Source of the DNA: Planctomycetia bacterium
GTDB taxonomy: Bacteria > Planctomycetota > Phycisphaerae > Phycisphaerales > UBA1924
Direction: 5' to 3'
DNA length: 8,618 bases
Assembly (NCBI GenBank): GCA_005776545.1
Contig: SXOY01000216.1
Span: 1-8,618, forward strand
The translations under genes were made by a program, and so were the position numbers. Below, in pieces: positions 1 to 6,159 of the stretch (positions within the stretch are counted from its first letter, which is position 1; the number at the start of each line of letters is the position of its first letter). The notes beneath the pieces are model-generated. The model ran no database searches. It was not told where the DNA came from and was given only the letters and a program-made list of their open reading frames with translations.

Positions 1-1
1 C

Positions 2-163
2 AAAGCAGTTCCGCCACAAGAGTCGTATTACATTCCCGCCAGTTGGATGCGACTTGGGGAAGAAAACGAAGTCATGCTGTTTGATGAGCATGGCGGTTAT
101 CCGGGCAAGGCGCGGATCACGTTTGACGGACAGTCACACGCTATCACCGCCACACTCAGTTAA
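2..163 (+). CDS. C-terminal end of a probable glycoside hydrolase family 35 beta-galactosidase (5' partial)
   Basis: The window opens inside this gene; 53 codons in the frame starting at base 2 are visible before a TAA at 161-163. Residues 9-19 read YYIPASWMRLG and are followed by EENEVMLFDEHGG. This resembles the end of the C-terminal beta-sandwich (galactose-binding-like) domain of GH35 beta-galactosidases, which typically has a 'Y-x-P-x-x-W-L-K-x-G-x-N' run, an acidic 'F-(D/E)-E' stretch and a Gly-Gly turn. Such enzymes remove terminal beta-galactose from oligo- or polysaccharides, usually outside the cytoplasm. The catalytic domain lies outside the window, so the assignment rests on this short tail only. 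Any protein with a similar carbohydrate-binding sandwich is an alternative. The next gene starts 56 bases downstream on the same strand, so co-transcription is possible. Confidence 0.55.
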   Translation, partial: KAVPPQESYYIPASWMRLGEENEVMLFDEHGGYPGKARITFDGQSHAITATLS

Positions 164-206
164 TCAGATTCAAATTGATCGGGTCGCTTTGAACAATTCA
201 GGCATT

Positions 207-214
207 AGAAAAGG
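207..214 (+). promoter_or_regulatory. Ribosome binding site of kbl
   Basis: AGAAAAGG ends five bases before the ATG at 220. It supports that codon as the start, which gives the usual N-terminal length for the family. Confidence 0.5.
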
Positions 215-219
215 CCGCC

Positions 220-1431
220 ATGAACACGTTTCTCACTCGCGCTCGCGCAACACTTGCGAAGATTCAGGAAGACAAAGTTCTGAAAGTCCTTCAGACAATC
301 GAAGGGCCAATGGGTCCGACGGTGAAACTCAAGGGCTATGGCGAAGTGGTCTGCCTGTGTTCAAACAACTATCTCGGGCTTGCAAATCACCCAGAAGTTG
401 TTGAGGCGGGCGTGAAAGCTCTGCGCGATTATGGAGCAGGAACCGCATCGGTTCGCTTTATCTGCGGCACGTTTGCTCCTCATCACGACCTCGAAAGAGA
501 TATCGCCTCTTACATGGGCACAGAAAGCGCCTACTCGTTTGTAAGCGCGTGGACAGCAGCGGAAGCTTTGTTTCCAACGCTTGCCGAAGCTGGCGACATT
601 CTGATTTCTGATGAACTCAATCACGCGTGCATTATCGATGCGATCAGGCTCGCGGCGGTTATCAAGAAGGGCGTACACAAAGCAGTTTATAAGAACAACC
701 GGCTTGAAGGCGAAGGGTCGCTGCGAGCAGCACTCCAAGCCGCGAAAGCCAATAAGGAAGTGACCGGGGCAATCTGGGTCGTGACCGATGGCGTATTCAG
801 CATGGAAGGTTCAATTGCTGATCTCAAGGCGATGCGGAAATTATGTGATGAATACAACGCGATCCTGGTGGTCGATGATTCGCACGGCCACGGCGTGATG
901 GGAAAACTTGGCCGCGGAACGCATGAGCATTTTGGAATGCTCGAATCAGGTGCACGCTCGGTCGATATGTTCACGGGAACGCTGGGGAAGGCGTTGGGTG
1001 GCGGCGCCGGCGGCTTTATAGCCGGACCTAAAGAGGCAATCGAAATGGTGATCCAGCGCGGTCGCCCGACAATCTTCTCAAATGCACTTCCGGTGACTGT
1101 CGCGTGTAGTGCACGCAAAGCCATCGAAGTTCTGCGGCGAGAACCCGAGCGTGTGCAGCGTCTGCGCGACAACTGTGCGTATGCGCGCACCAAGATTCGC
1201 GCTGCCGGTTTTGATGTGTTGGAAAGCCCGACGGCGATCTGCCCGATCATCGTTCACGACACGGCCAAGGCCATTGCCATGAGCAAGCGATTGCTGGAAT
1301 TGGGTGTGTTTGTAATCGGGTTCGGATTCCCGGTTGTGCCTGAAGGACACGCGCGCCTTCGCTGCCAGATTTCGGCAGCGCACACGACGGAGCATATTGA
1401 CAGGTTTGTCGATGCGCTGCGAAAGCTCTGA
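220..1431 (+). CDS. kbl: Glycine C-acetyltransferase (2-amino-3-ketobutyrate CoA ligase)
   Basis: This cytoplasmic PLP enzyme of the alpha-oxoamine synthase family cleaves 2-amino-3-oxobutyrate with CoA to glycine and acetyl-CoA, the second step of threonine breakdown after threonine dehydrogenase. The 403 residues match the family's length of about 400. Visible signatures, in order, are SNNYLGLA, the KBL-type ASVRFICGT substrate loop, SDELNHACIIDAIRL, DDSHGHGVMGKLGRG with the aspartate and histidine that contact PLP, TGTLGKALGG with the Schiff-base lysine at residue 257, and near the C-terminus FPVVPEGHARLRCQISAAHT. The ASVRFICGT and SAAHT runs favour KBL over the related 8-amino-7-oxononanoate, 5-aminolevulinate and serine palmitoyl synthases. 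No threonine dehydrogenase gene is visible nearby. The gene converges on the sialidase-like gene, with 50 bases between stops. Confidence 0.9.
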   Translation: MNTFLTRARATLAKIQEDKVLKVLQTIEGPMGPTVKLKGYGEVVCLCSNNYLGLANHPEVVEAGVKALRDYGAGTASVRFICGTFAPHHDLERDIASYMGTESAYSFVSAWTAAEALFPTLAEAGDILISDELNHACIIDAIRLAAVIKKGVHKAVYKNNRLEGEGSLRAALQAAKANKEVTGAIWVVTDGVFSMEGSIADLKAMRKLCDEYNAILVVDDSHGHGVMGKLGRGTHEHFGMLESGARSVDMFTGTLGKALGGGAGGFIAGPKEAIEMVIQRGRPTIFSNALPVTVACSARKAIEVLRREPERVQRLRDNCAYARTKIRAAGFDVLESPTAICPIIVHDTAKAIAMSKRLLELGVFVIGFGFPVVPEGHARLRCQISAAHTTEHIDRFVDALRKL

Positions 1432-1481
1432 CAAGTTCGCGCGTTCCAAGCGTTTTTCCCTGTGAATTACTGAGTAGTTAC

Positions 1482-2666
1482 CTATTTCGAACTTGCGGCA
1501 TCCGCCAATGCATCAAGTTCCGCAAGTGTAAAGCGAACGCTCAGGATGAATGGTTTTTCGCCGCCGATCCAGGTGCCATAGGTCGTGGAGACCAGCGTTC
1601 CGTCGGCGAGCGACTCAAGTCCTGCATATGCGCAGTCCCACGCCGACAAATTATCTTTCAGACGGACAAGGTACTTTTTTCTCGAACTGCTCGCGTCCCC
1701 TTTTGATATCGCGGGCTTGGGTGCAAGTTGACCAATTCGATCCCAGTCACCCACCCAGGCAACCCAGTCACCGGCCCACGGATCGTCTTTCACAGCGCAG
1801 CGAAATGTGATAACCAACCTTCCATCTTTGGCATACGCCGCAATGTGTCGGTCACCGGTGAGAAATACCGGCAACTCGCGCGGGGCCGACCACGTTGCAG
1901 CCTTGTCAGTGCTGAACATGATGTGCGAGTTTTTCACACGTCGATTTTCTCGTAGCAACAACGCGATCGTGCTTCCATCAGGTGATAGTGCTACACCCGG
2001 CTCGCACAAGTGAATATCTGATCCGCTCCAGAGCGATCGAGGTGTACTCCAGGTCACGCCTTGGTCGTTTGAGTCGGTCTGGTACAGGGTAAATGTCCCC
2101 GCAGCCTTTCCATTGGCGGCGAAAAACCGTCCATCATCATGAAAGAACGCCGCGTGTTCTCCTTTGGATGTTTCGAGAAGTCCGCCCATTGCGACGATGC
2201 CGCCAAATTCGCCAATCGGCGCAAGTTCAGACCAGGTTCGACCACTGTCTTGGGAGCGAGCTGCCCGGATTGGATATAACCCGGAGAAGAGGATAAGTGA
2301 TTCGCCGACATCGCTTTTACCAACTTGGAAGAGCGTGGGTGTTTCCTTGCTTGTGGCAAATGAGTCGGGAACAGCGAGTCGCGGCGACCAGGACGCGCCG
2401 CCATCTTCGCTTCGTTTCATGACAATCTGTCCACTGCCGTGCCCTTTGGGATATGCAGCGAGAATGGCCTTGCCTCCATCAACTTGCAGGGTTGAAACAT
2501 GGCCCAGATACACACCTGTCTCTTTGTCAACAATTATCTGCCGCGCAGAATCGTTGTTCAGGTCCAACCGGACCATCGTGACTCCATCAGCCGCGTCGGA
2601 GGCTGTCGCGAATGAGCTAGAAACCGCAAGTAAACACACGATAGGAGAAATGAGTTCGCGTTGCAT
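1482..2666 (-). CDS. Exported sialidase-family (Asp-box / BNR repeat) protein
   Basis: This is a 394-residue protein with an N-terminal signal peptide: a hydrophobic stretch at about residues 5-18, then a probable cleavage site near ATA at 20-22. It should be exported. Asp boxes (S-x-D-x-G-x-x-W) are visible at 86-93 (SEDGGASW), 138-145 (SQDSGRTW) and 199-206 (SNDQGVTW), plus a degenerate one at 252-259 (STDKAATW, Gly replaced by Ala). They are spaced as in the blades of a six-bladed sialidase beta-propeller. Other notable runs are YPKGHGSGQIV, FFHDDGRFFA, HLCEPG, LLRENRRVKNSH and TGDRHIA, which could supply the arginines and acids of an active site. The fold is well supported but the substrate is not, because many Asp-box proteins do not cleave sialic acid. 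The ATG at 2666 is preferred to an in-frame TTG two codons upstream. No strong Shine-Dalgarno is seen for either. Confidence 0.8.
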   Translation of the reverse strand: MQRELISPIVCLLAVSSSFATASDAADGVTMVRLDLNNDSARQIIVDKETGVYLGHVSTLQVDGGKAILAAYPKGHGSGQIVMKRSEDGGASWSPRLAVPDSFATSKETPTLFQVGKSDVGESLILFSGLYPIRAARSQDSGRTWSELAPIGEFGGIVAMGGLLETSKGEHAAFFHDDGRFFAANGKAAGTFTLYQTDSNDQGVTWSTPRSLWSGSDIHLCEPGVALSPDGSTIALLLRENRRVKNSHIMFSTDKAATWSAPRELPVFLTGDRHIAAYAKDGRLVITFRCAVKDDPWAGDWVAWVGDWDRIGQLAPKPAISKGDASSSRKKYLVRLKDNLSAWDCAYAGLESLADGTLVSTTYGTWIGGEKPFILSVRFTLAELDALADAASSK

Positions 2667-2740
2667 TACCAATCTTATGTGCGTTAGTGGTTCGCGCGGC
2701 GGTGAGTTGCTGGATAACCTCTGCTCCGAGGTACTTCCCT
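2667..2740. promoter_or_regulatory. Divergent intergenic region between the sialidase-like and AbgT-type genes
   Basis: These 74 bases separate two start codons facing away from each other, so they should hold at least part of the promoters of both genes. I could not pick out a convincing -35/-10 pair on either strand. The call rests on gene geometry alone. Confidence 0.4.
2728..2732 (+). promoter_or_regulatory. Ribosome binding site that decides the AbgT-type transporter start
   Basis: GAGGT lies eight bases before the ATG at 2741. The open frame continues upstream to a GTG at 2687, but the added 18 residues look unlike coding sequence. This site favours the ATG. Confidence 0.5.
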
Positions 2741-4582
2741 ATGGCTTCGCAGCACTCGCAATCGTCTTCGCCTACCCCTCCTGAACGCCGAGGGATTTTG
2801 GACACCATCGAGTGGCTTGGAAACAAGCTGCCCGAGCCGGCTCTGATTTTTGCAATTCTCGCGGCGGTTGTGATCTTTGTATCTGCCATCGCCGTTTGGA
2901 GAGACTGGAGCGTTCAGCCGAAGGAACTGCAAGTTGAGAAAATATCCGCGACTGAGTCAGATGGTCGCCCGGTTTTGAACGCCGATGGTAAGGCGAAACT
3001 AGTGCCGTTGTTGAACGCAGATGGATTGCCGGTGACCAAGCTCGTATCAAAAGGACAACCGATCAAAGCAAAGAGCCTGCTCACCGTCGAAGGCGTGTAC
3101 TGGATGTTCAGTTCGATGCTCAAGAATTTCACTACTCTGCCGGCGTTGCCGTTGATTTTTGTTGCGATGCTGGGAATCGGAGTAGCAGAGAAATTCGGGC
3201 TGTTCGGCGCGTTTATGCGTTTTCTAGCGCTTTGTACTCCTCGGTGGATTTTGACACCGATGATTGTTTTCATCGGTGCAAACGCAAGCGTCGCCAGCGA
3301 TGCCGGCTACATTATTCTGCCACCGCTGGCCGCCGCGTTGTATTTAGCTGTTGGGCGACATCCACTGGCGGGATTGGCCGCCGCGTTTTGTGGCGTTTCC
3401 GGCGGTTTTGGCGGCGGGTTCATTCCAACTGCAGCTGACGGTTTTCTCGCGGGCGTGGCAACGCAGGCAGCTCACATCATTGATCCGGGATATGCCACCG
3501 TGCTGGCGACACACAATTGGTGGTTCAAGATGGGCTCGGCGATTGTGGTCACGTTGTGCGGTTGGTTTGTAACGGACAAGATCGTGGAGCCACGACTTGT
3601 ACGTGAGATGGGACGCGGACAGGATGTGAAACTAGAAGGGAAGAGCCTGGCAGAAATGGCACTCTCACGGGTGGAAGGAAGGGCGCTCGCATGGGCAGGT
3701 GTCACGCTTGTTGTCTTGGTGGCAACATTTGGCGCGATGATCTTTTTTCCCTCTGGTCCGTTGCATGGTAAAGGTCTGCCGCTACTTGCCGATGGAAAAG
3801 TACTGACACAACAGGCAGTGAATGTGTATCCAGATGCCGCGTCCGCGGGAGATAAGGCAACTCCGGAGAAGCTGATTTCAGAGCCGAAACCGCCACTGGT
3901 GGTGGCAACCGGGAAGCCGAAATTAGTTGAAGCAGTGGGGGACCGGTGGTCACAAACAATTGTCCCAATGATCTTCTTTGGTTTTCTATTTCCGGGAATG
4001 GTGTATGGGGCGTTGACAGGTGTCATGCGCAATCAGAAAGATTTCATTGAGGCTTTTTATCACGGTATTCGTTCTGTCGTACCCATCCTGGGGATCATGT
4101 TTTTTCTCGGACAATTTGTGAATTACTTCCAATATACAGGGCTGGACAAGATGCTCGCCTACGCGGGCGGCAGTCTGCTTGTGGAGGCGAACCTGCCAAT
4201 TCCAATCCTGCTTGTGCTGTTTGTGTTGCTGGTCGTGTTGGGCGATTTCGCGATTAGCGGAATGCTCAGCAAGTTTGCCATTCTCGCGCCGATTTTCATT
4301 CCCATGTTCATGATGGTGGGGGTAAGTCCTGAACTGACAACCGCCGCATATCGCATTGGTGATAGCGTCGTTAATATTGTCACACCGATGAATAGTTATC
4401 TGTTAGTGATTCTCGTGGTGCTGCAGAAGTACAAACCCAGTGCTGGACTAGGAACACAAGTGTCGCTGATGGTTCCTTACTCAGTTGTGCTTTTTGTGGC
4501 GTGGACGGGTTTCTTGCTTCTCTGGTATTGGAGCGGTATGGACCTGGGAACACAGGCACCGCTTCATTACGTTCCGAAATGA
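2741..4582 (+). CDS. AbgT-family (p-aminobenzoyl-glutamate type) transporter with two extra loop insertions
   Basis: This 613-residue inner-membrane transporter is about 100 residues longer than typical AbgT proteins (around 500). Family hallmarks are ASDAGYIILPPLAA (185-198), GRHPLAGLAAAFCGVSGGFGGG (205-226), DKIVEPRL (279-286) and SPELTTAAYRIGDSVVNIVTPMNSY (529-553). Characterised members import p-aminobenzoyl-glutamate, a folate breakdown product, or export sulfonamides, driven by ion gradients. Extra length lies in two hydrophilic insertions: residues 54-115, after the first helix, and 338-402, before the IVPMIFFGFLF helix. Both should face the periplasm if the usual topology holds. The family-conserved Pro530, Arg538 and Asp541 are present, but Phe512 stands where characterised members have Trp. 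The substrate is therefore uncertain. The gene diverges from the sialidase-like gene and may be expressed alone. The family call is firm. Confidence 0.88.
   Translation: MASQHSQSSSPTPPERRGILDTIEWLGNKLPEPALIFAILAAVVIFVSAIAVWRDWSVQPKELQVEKISATESDGRPVLNADGKAKLVPLLNADGLPVTKLVSKGQPIKAKSLLTVEGVYWMFSSMLKNFTTLPALPLIFVAMLGIGVAEKFGLFGAFMRFLALCTPRWILTPMIVFIGANASVASDAGYIILPPLAAALYLAVGRHPLAGLAAAFCGVSGGFGGGFIPTAADGFLAGVATQAAHIIDPGYATVLATHNWWFKMGSAIVVTLCGWFVTDKIVEPRLVREMGRGQDVKLEGKSLAEMALSRVEGRALAWAGVTLVVLVATFGAMIFFPSGPLHGKGLPLLADGKVLTQQAVNVYPDAASAGDKATPEKLISEPKPPLVVATGKPKLVEAVGDRWSQTIVPMIFFGFLFPGMVYGALTGVMRNQKDFIEAFYHGIRSVVPILGIMFFLGQFVNYFQYTGLDKMLAYAGGSLLVEANLPIPILLVLFVLLVVLGDFAISGMLSKFAILAPIFIPMFMMVGVSPELTTAAYRIGDSVVNIVTPMNSYLLVILVVLQKYKPSAGLGTQVSLMVPYSVVLFVAWTGFLLLWYWSGMDLGTQAPLHYVPK
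2972..3058 (+). repeat. Imperfect internal repeat encoding Leu-Asn-Ala-Asp-Gly motifs
   Basis: Inside the first loop insertion of the transporter, LNADG occurs at residues 79-83 and again at 91-95, as VLNADGKAKLVP then LLNADGLPVTKL, a 12-residue period. The two DNA copies (TTGAACGCCGATGG and TTGAACGCAGATGG) differ at one base. A related PLLADGK run appears in the second insertion, at residues 347-353. Confidence 0.55.
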
Positions 4583-4592
4583 AACGGAAGAT

Positions 4593-5066
4593 TCAGTTTG
4601 AAGGAACTGTTGCGGCATCGACAGTGTCGCGACTCATCGAGCGCCGCAATCGTCCGCCGATCAACAAACCAACCGGACCGGCAATCGCAATTGTGAACGA
4701 AAACCAGACTGGTTCTTTTCCGCGCGAACTCCCTTCCTCAAATGTCGGAACTCCCGCTGGTGGCGTCGGATCTGGCTTGCCCATATTCATCACTGCCGAA
4801 GCAAGCCCGATTAGAAGTACAAGTCCCGCAAGCACGTGCACCGGTCGCTGACTCTTGGCAATCAGCATGCAAATAAACCCGCCAATTACAGCACCAACTG
4901 TTCCGCCTGCCAGCACGATCGCGTTGAATGTGTTGGTGGTCCAATATGTTCCCGGTTTATACGTGCCATCTGCGCCGAGAATTGCCATAAGCACGCCAAA
5001 AGTACATGCCACGATGATGGCCATCACGACATATCCAACCACTACGCTCAATATCGCTCGCCCCAT
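4593..5066 (-). CDS. Four-helix membrane protein of unknown function
   Basis: I do not recognise this 157-residue protein. Four hydrophobic segments are visible at about residues 5-30, 46-70, 76-95 and 120-140. The second contains glycine-rich packing (AGGTVGAVIGG) and the fourth ends in GGRLRR, a positive-inside signal. A Pro/Gly-rich, charged loop (about 96-119) separates helices 3 and 4. With an even number of helices both ends should lie on the same side, probably cytoplasmic. The frame stays open upstream to 5192, but the ATG at 5066 has an excellent Shine-Dalgarno and the upstream 42 codons are polar and look non-coding. It converges on the transporter gene with 10 bases between stops. 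It lies downstream of the toxin-antitoxin pair on the same strand, 155 bases away, so it probably has its own promoter. Confidence 0.75.
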   Translation of the reverse strand: MGRAILSVVVGYVVMAIIVACTFGVLMAILGADGTYKPGTYWTTNTFNAIVLAGGTVGAVIGGFICMLIAKSQRPVHVLAGLVLLIGLASAVMNMGKPDPTPPAGVPTFEEGSSRGKEPVWFSFTIAIAGPVGLLIGGRLRRSMSRDTVDAATVPSN

Positions 5067-5073
5067 AGTTCTG

Positions 5074-5081
5074 CTCCTTTT
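5074..5081 (-). promoter_or_regulatory. Ribosome binding site that decides the membrane protein start
   Basis: On the minus strand this reads AAAAGGAG, seven bases before the ATG at 5066. It is the strongest Shine-Dalgarno in the window and rules against the longer frame beginning at 5192. Confidence 0.7.
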
Positions 5082-5118
5082 GTCTGCCAATGTAAACAAG
5101 CTCAACGTCCGCTCTGTT

Positions 5119-5146
5119 TCAATAGACATTGTCCTGCCAACATCAA
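5119..5146 (-). promoter_or_regulatory. Possible sigma70-like promoter for the membrane protein gene
   Basis: On the minus strand, TTGATG (5146-5141) and TATTGA (5124-5119) are separated by 16 bases and lie about 50 bases upstream of the start codon. Matches to the consensus are partial, and the organism's promoter consensus is unknown, so this is only a candidate. Confidence 0.2.
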
Positions 5147-5221
5147 CACTTGCCCACCGGATTAGACCTCGGGACGCCGACTCGGTTGCCATGAGCCGAA
5201 TTAGTTGGAACGCCTTTCGGG

Positions 5222-5542
5222 CTAGTCAAAGGTGAATGGATTGCGCGATGCGTGCCGAACATGCAAGATGTACACCGAATCGGCGTCGATCTCGAAAATG
5301 ATACGGTAGTTGCCAACGGTTGTTTGTCTCAAATTCCGCCTCGGAAAGTCATGGGCCTCACGAGCGTTGGCGAATCGTCTTGGCCACGATGAGAGTTTTG
5401 TAATTGCAATTCGAATCTGAGCTATGAAGCGTGCGGCGTTTCGAGGCGACTCAATTGCGATGTAATCGCCAATTGCTTCAAGGTCCGCGTTAGCCTCAGT
5501 GGTGATAATGACTGAGAATGCTCGAGAGGGATCGGTTTCCAT
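5222..5542 (-). CDS. Type II toxin-antitoxin system toxin, RelE/ParE family
   Basis: This small cytoplasmic protein of 106 residues has the usual length and motif order of the RelE/ParE superfamily. VIITTEANADLEAIGDYIA (11-29) gives the first strand and helix, SPRNAARFIAQI (32-43) the second helix, and NYRIIFEID and YILHVRHASR (91-100) the closing strands with the conserved Arg-His. ParE toxins block DNA gyrase while RelE toxins cut mRNA on the ribosome. The VRHASR ending and the R-x-x-x-x-G-x-Y-R-I-I-F core resemble ParE more, but the target cannot be fixed from sequence. The gene follows its antitoxin by 25 bases on the same strand. The frame is open upstream to 5716, overlapping the antitoxin, but the family's N-terminus fits the ATG at 5542. 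No strong Shine-Dalgarno is visible, which may mean coupling to antitoxin translation. Confidence 0.85.
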   Translation of the reverse strand: METDPSRAFSVIITTEANADLEAIGDYIAIESPRNAARFIAQIRIAITKLSSWPRRFANAREAHDFPRRNLRQTTVGNYRIIFEIDADSVYILHVRHASRNPFTFD

Positions 5543-5567
5543 TAATTGTCCCACTTGGACTGAACGA

Positions 5568-5867
5568 CTATCGATTACTCTCGCGTTGCATTTTCTTGTA
5601 CTTGGCTTCGAGGCGATCGAGCACCTCGTTGGCTGGCTTTGTCCTTCCTCTCGCCACATCGGCAAGTCCCCGCCGGATTGAAGCAATCGCCGCTTGACGA
5701 TCTGAATCTCCAGCAAGTCGCTCGTAGGCTTCTGGGCTCAAAAGAACAGCTGCCTTTTTGCCATTTCGAACAATGAAGGTCGGTCTCTGAGACCGCTTCA
5801 GACCTCGCAGATGTCCATCGAGATTGTCCCGGAAGTCGTTGAACGATGTGTGCTCAGGTTGGATCAT
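5568..5867 (-). CDS. Type II toxin-antitoxin system antitoxin, Phd/YefM family
   Basis: This 99-residue protein should neutralise the RelE/ParE-type toxin encoded just downstream and repress the shared promoter. Its N-terminal part carries the Phd/YefM fold: SFNDFRDNLDGHLRGLK (8-24), then RPTFIVRNGKKAAVLLSPE (28-46) with the typical Asn-Gly turn and the V-L-(L/M)-S-x-E-x-Y segment continuing into AYERL. The charged C-terminal half (about 55-99, rich in Arg, Lys, Glu and Ala) is the part that normally wraps around the toxin. The start at 5867 is chosen because GAGG lies five bases upstream and the family's N-terminus fits; the frame stays open to 5972 without similarity. The antitoxin-first order is the usual one. 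Confidence 0.87.
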   Translation of the reverse strand: MIQPEHTSFNDFRDNLDGHLRGLKRSQRPTFIVRNGKKAAVLLSPEAYERLAGDSDRQAAIASIRRGLADVARGRTKPANEVLDRLEAKYKKMQRESNR

Positions 5868-5880
5868 GGGAACCTCAGTG

Positions 5881-5913
5881 TTTGATACCCGAAATGATAG
5901 GTGGTGGGTCAAA
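5881..5913 (-). promoter_or_regulatory. Imperfect inverted repeat, possible antitoxin operator
   Basis: Arms TTTGATACCC (5881-5890) and GGGTCAAA (5906-5913) pair except for two unpaired bases in the left arm, around a 15-base centre, 13 bases upstream of the antitoxin start. Phd/YefM antitoxins usually bind palindromes in this position. A TTGACC on the minus strand lies in the right arm and could be a -35. The nearest -10-like hexamer (TATCAA) is 19 bases away and would put the start of transcription almost on the ribosome binding site, so the promoter itself is unclear. Confidence 0.3.
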
Positions 5914-6146
5914 CCGGAAGTGTGCGAATTCCTCCACGACGGAACCGGCATCCGTTTGGTCAATGTCGTCAATTAAAAGGGCTACCCATCTGCCGGATTG
6001 GGTAAAGTTGTTACAAAATAGTGAACCAATGACTGCGTATGGCGTCTTCTATACTCTGGCGGTTCGCAATTCGTCCAAAGTTCATTGAAGGGTCGATAGT
6101 AGAATTCGGGTACGCGTTCCCGGATGCTGGAAATATCGCCGCAATT

Positions 6147-6150
6147 GGAG
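6147..6150 (+). promoter_or_regulatory. Ribosome binding site that decides the moxR start
   Basis: GGAG lies nine bases before the ATG at 6160. The alternative ATG at 6124 has no comparable site. Confidence 0.5.
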
Positions 6151-6159
6151 TTTCTTACG

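Larger units (their letters stand above)
5868..6159. other. Non-coding region between the antitoxin gene and moxR
   Basis: These 292 bases lie between two divergently read units and should contain the promoters of both. I found no credible gene in it: the frames open here are short and lack recognisable similarity or ribosome binding sites. Two -10-like hexamers read toward moxR, TATACT (6050-6055) and TAGAAT (6100-6105), but neither has a good -35 partner at 16-18 bases. Confidence 0.45.

Noticed and set aside
687..1250. 187-codon minus-strand open frame opposite kbl
   Set aside because: It is fully antisense to a gene with complete PLP-enzyme motifs, and its own translation has no recognisable features.
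1465..1479. AT-rich imperfect palindrome between the stops of kbl and the sialidase-like gene, considered as a terminator
   Set aside because: The stem is only about five base pairs including a G-T pair, and no T-run follows on either strand.
2164..2784. 206-codon plus-strand open frame opposite the sialidase-like gene
   Set aside because: It lies antisense to a gene with a signal peptide and Asp boxes, runs past that gene into the transporter coding region, and shows no recognisable domain or ribosome binding site.
3472..4032. 186-codon minus-strand open frame opposite the transporter gene
   Set aside because: It is rich in Ser, Thr and Pro as expected from the reverse complement of membrane-protein codons, with no domain or start signal.
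5067..5192. N-terminal extension of the four-helix membrane protein to the start at 5192
   Set aside because: The strong Shine-Dalgarno ahead of the ATG at 5066 lies inside it, and the added 42 residues are polar and look unlike the rest.
5846..6088. 80-codon plus-strand open frame upstream of moxR
   Set aside because: It begins inside the antitoxin gene on the opposite strand, has no ribosome binding site I can see, and resembles no protein I know.
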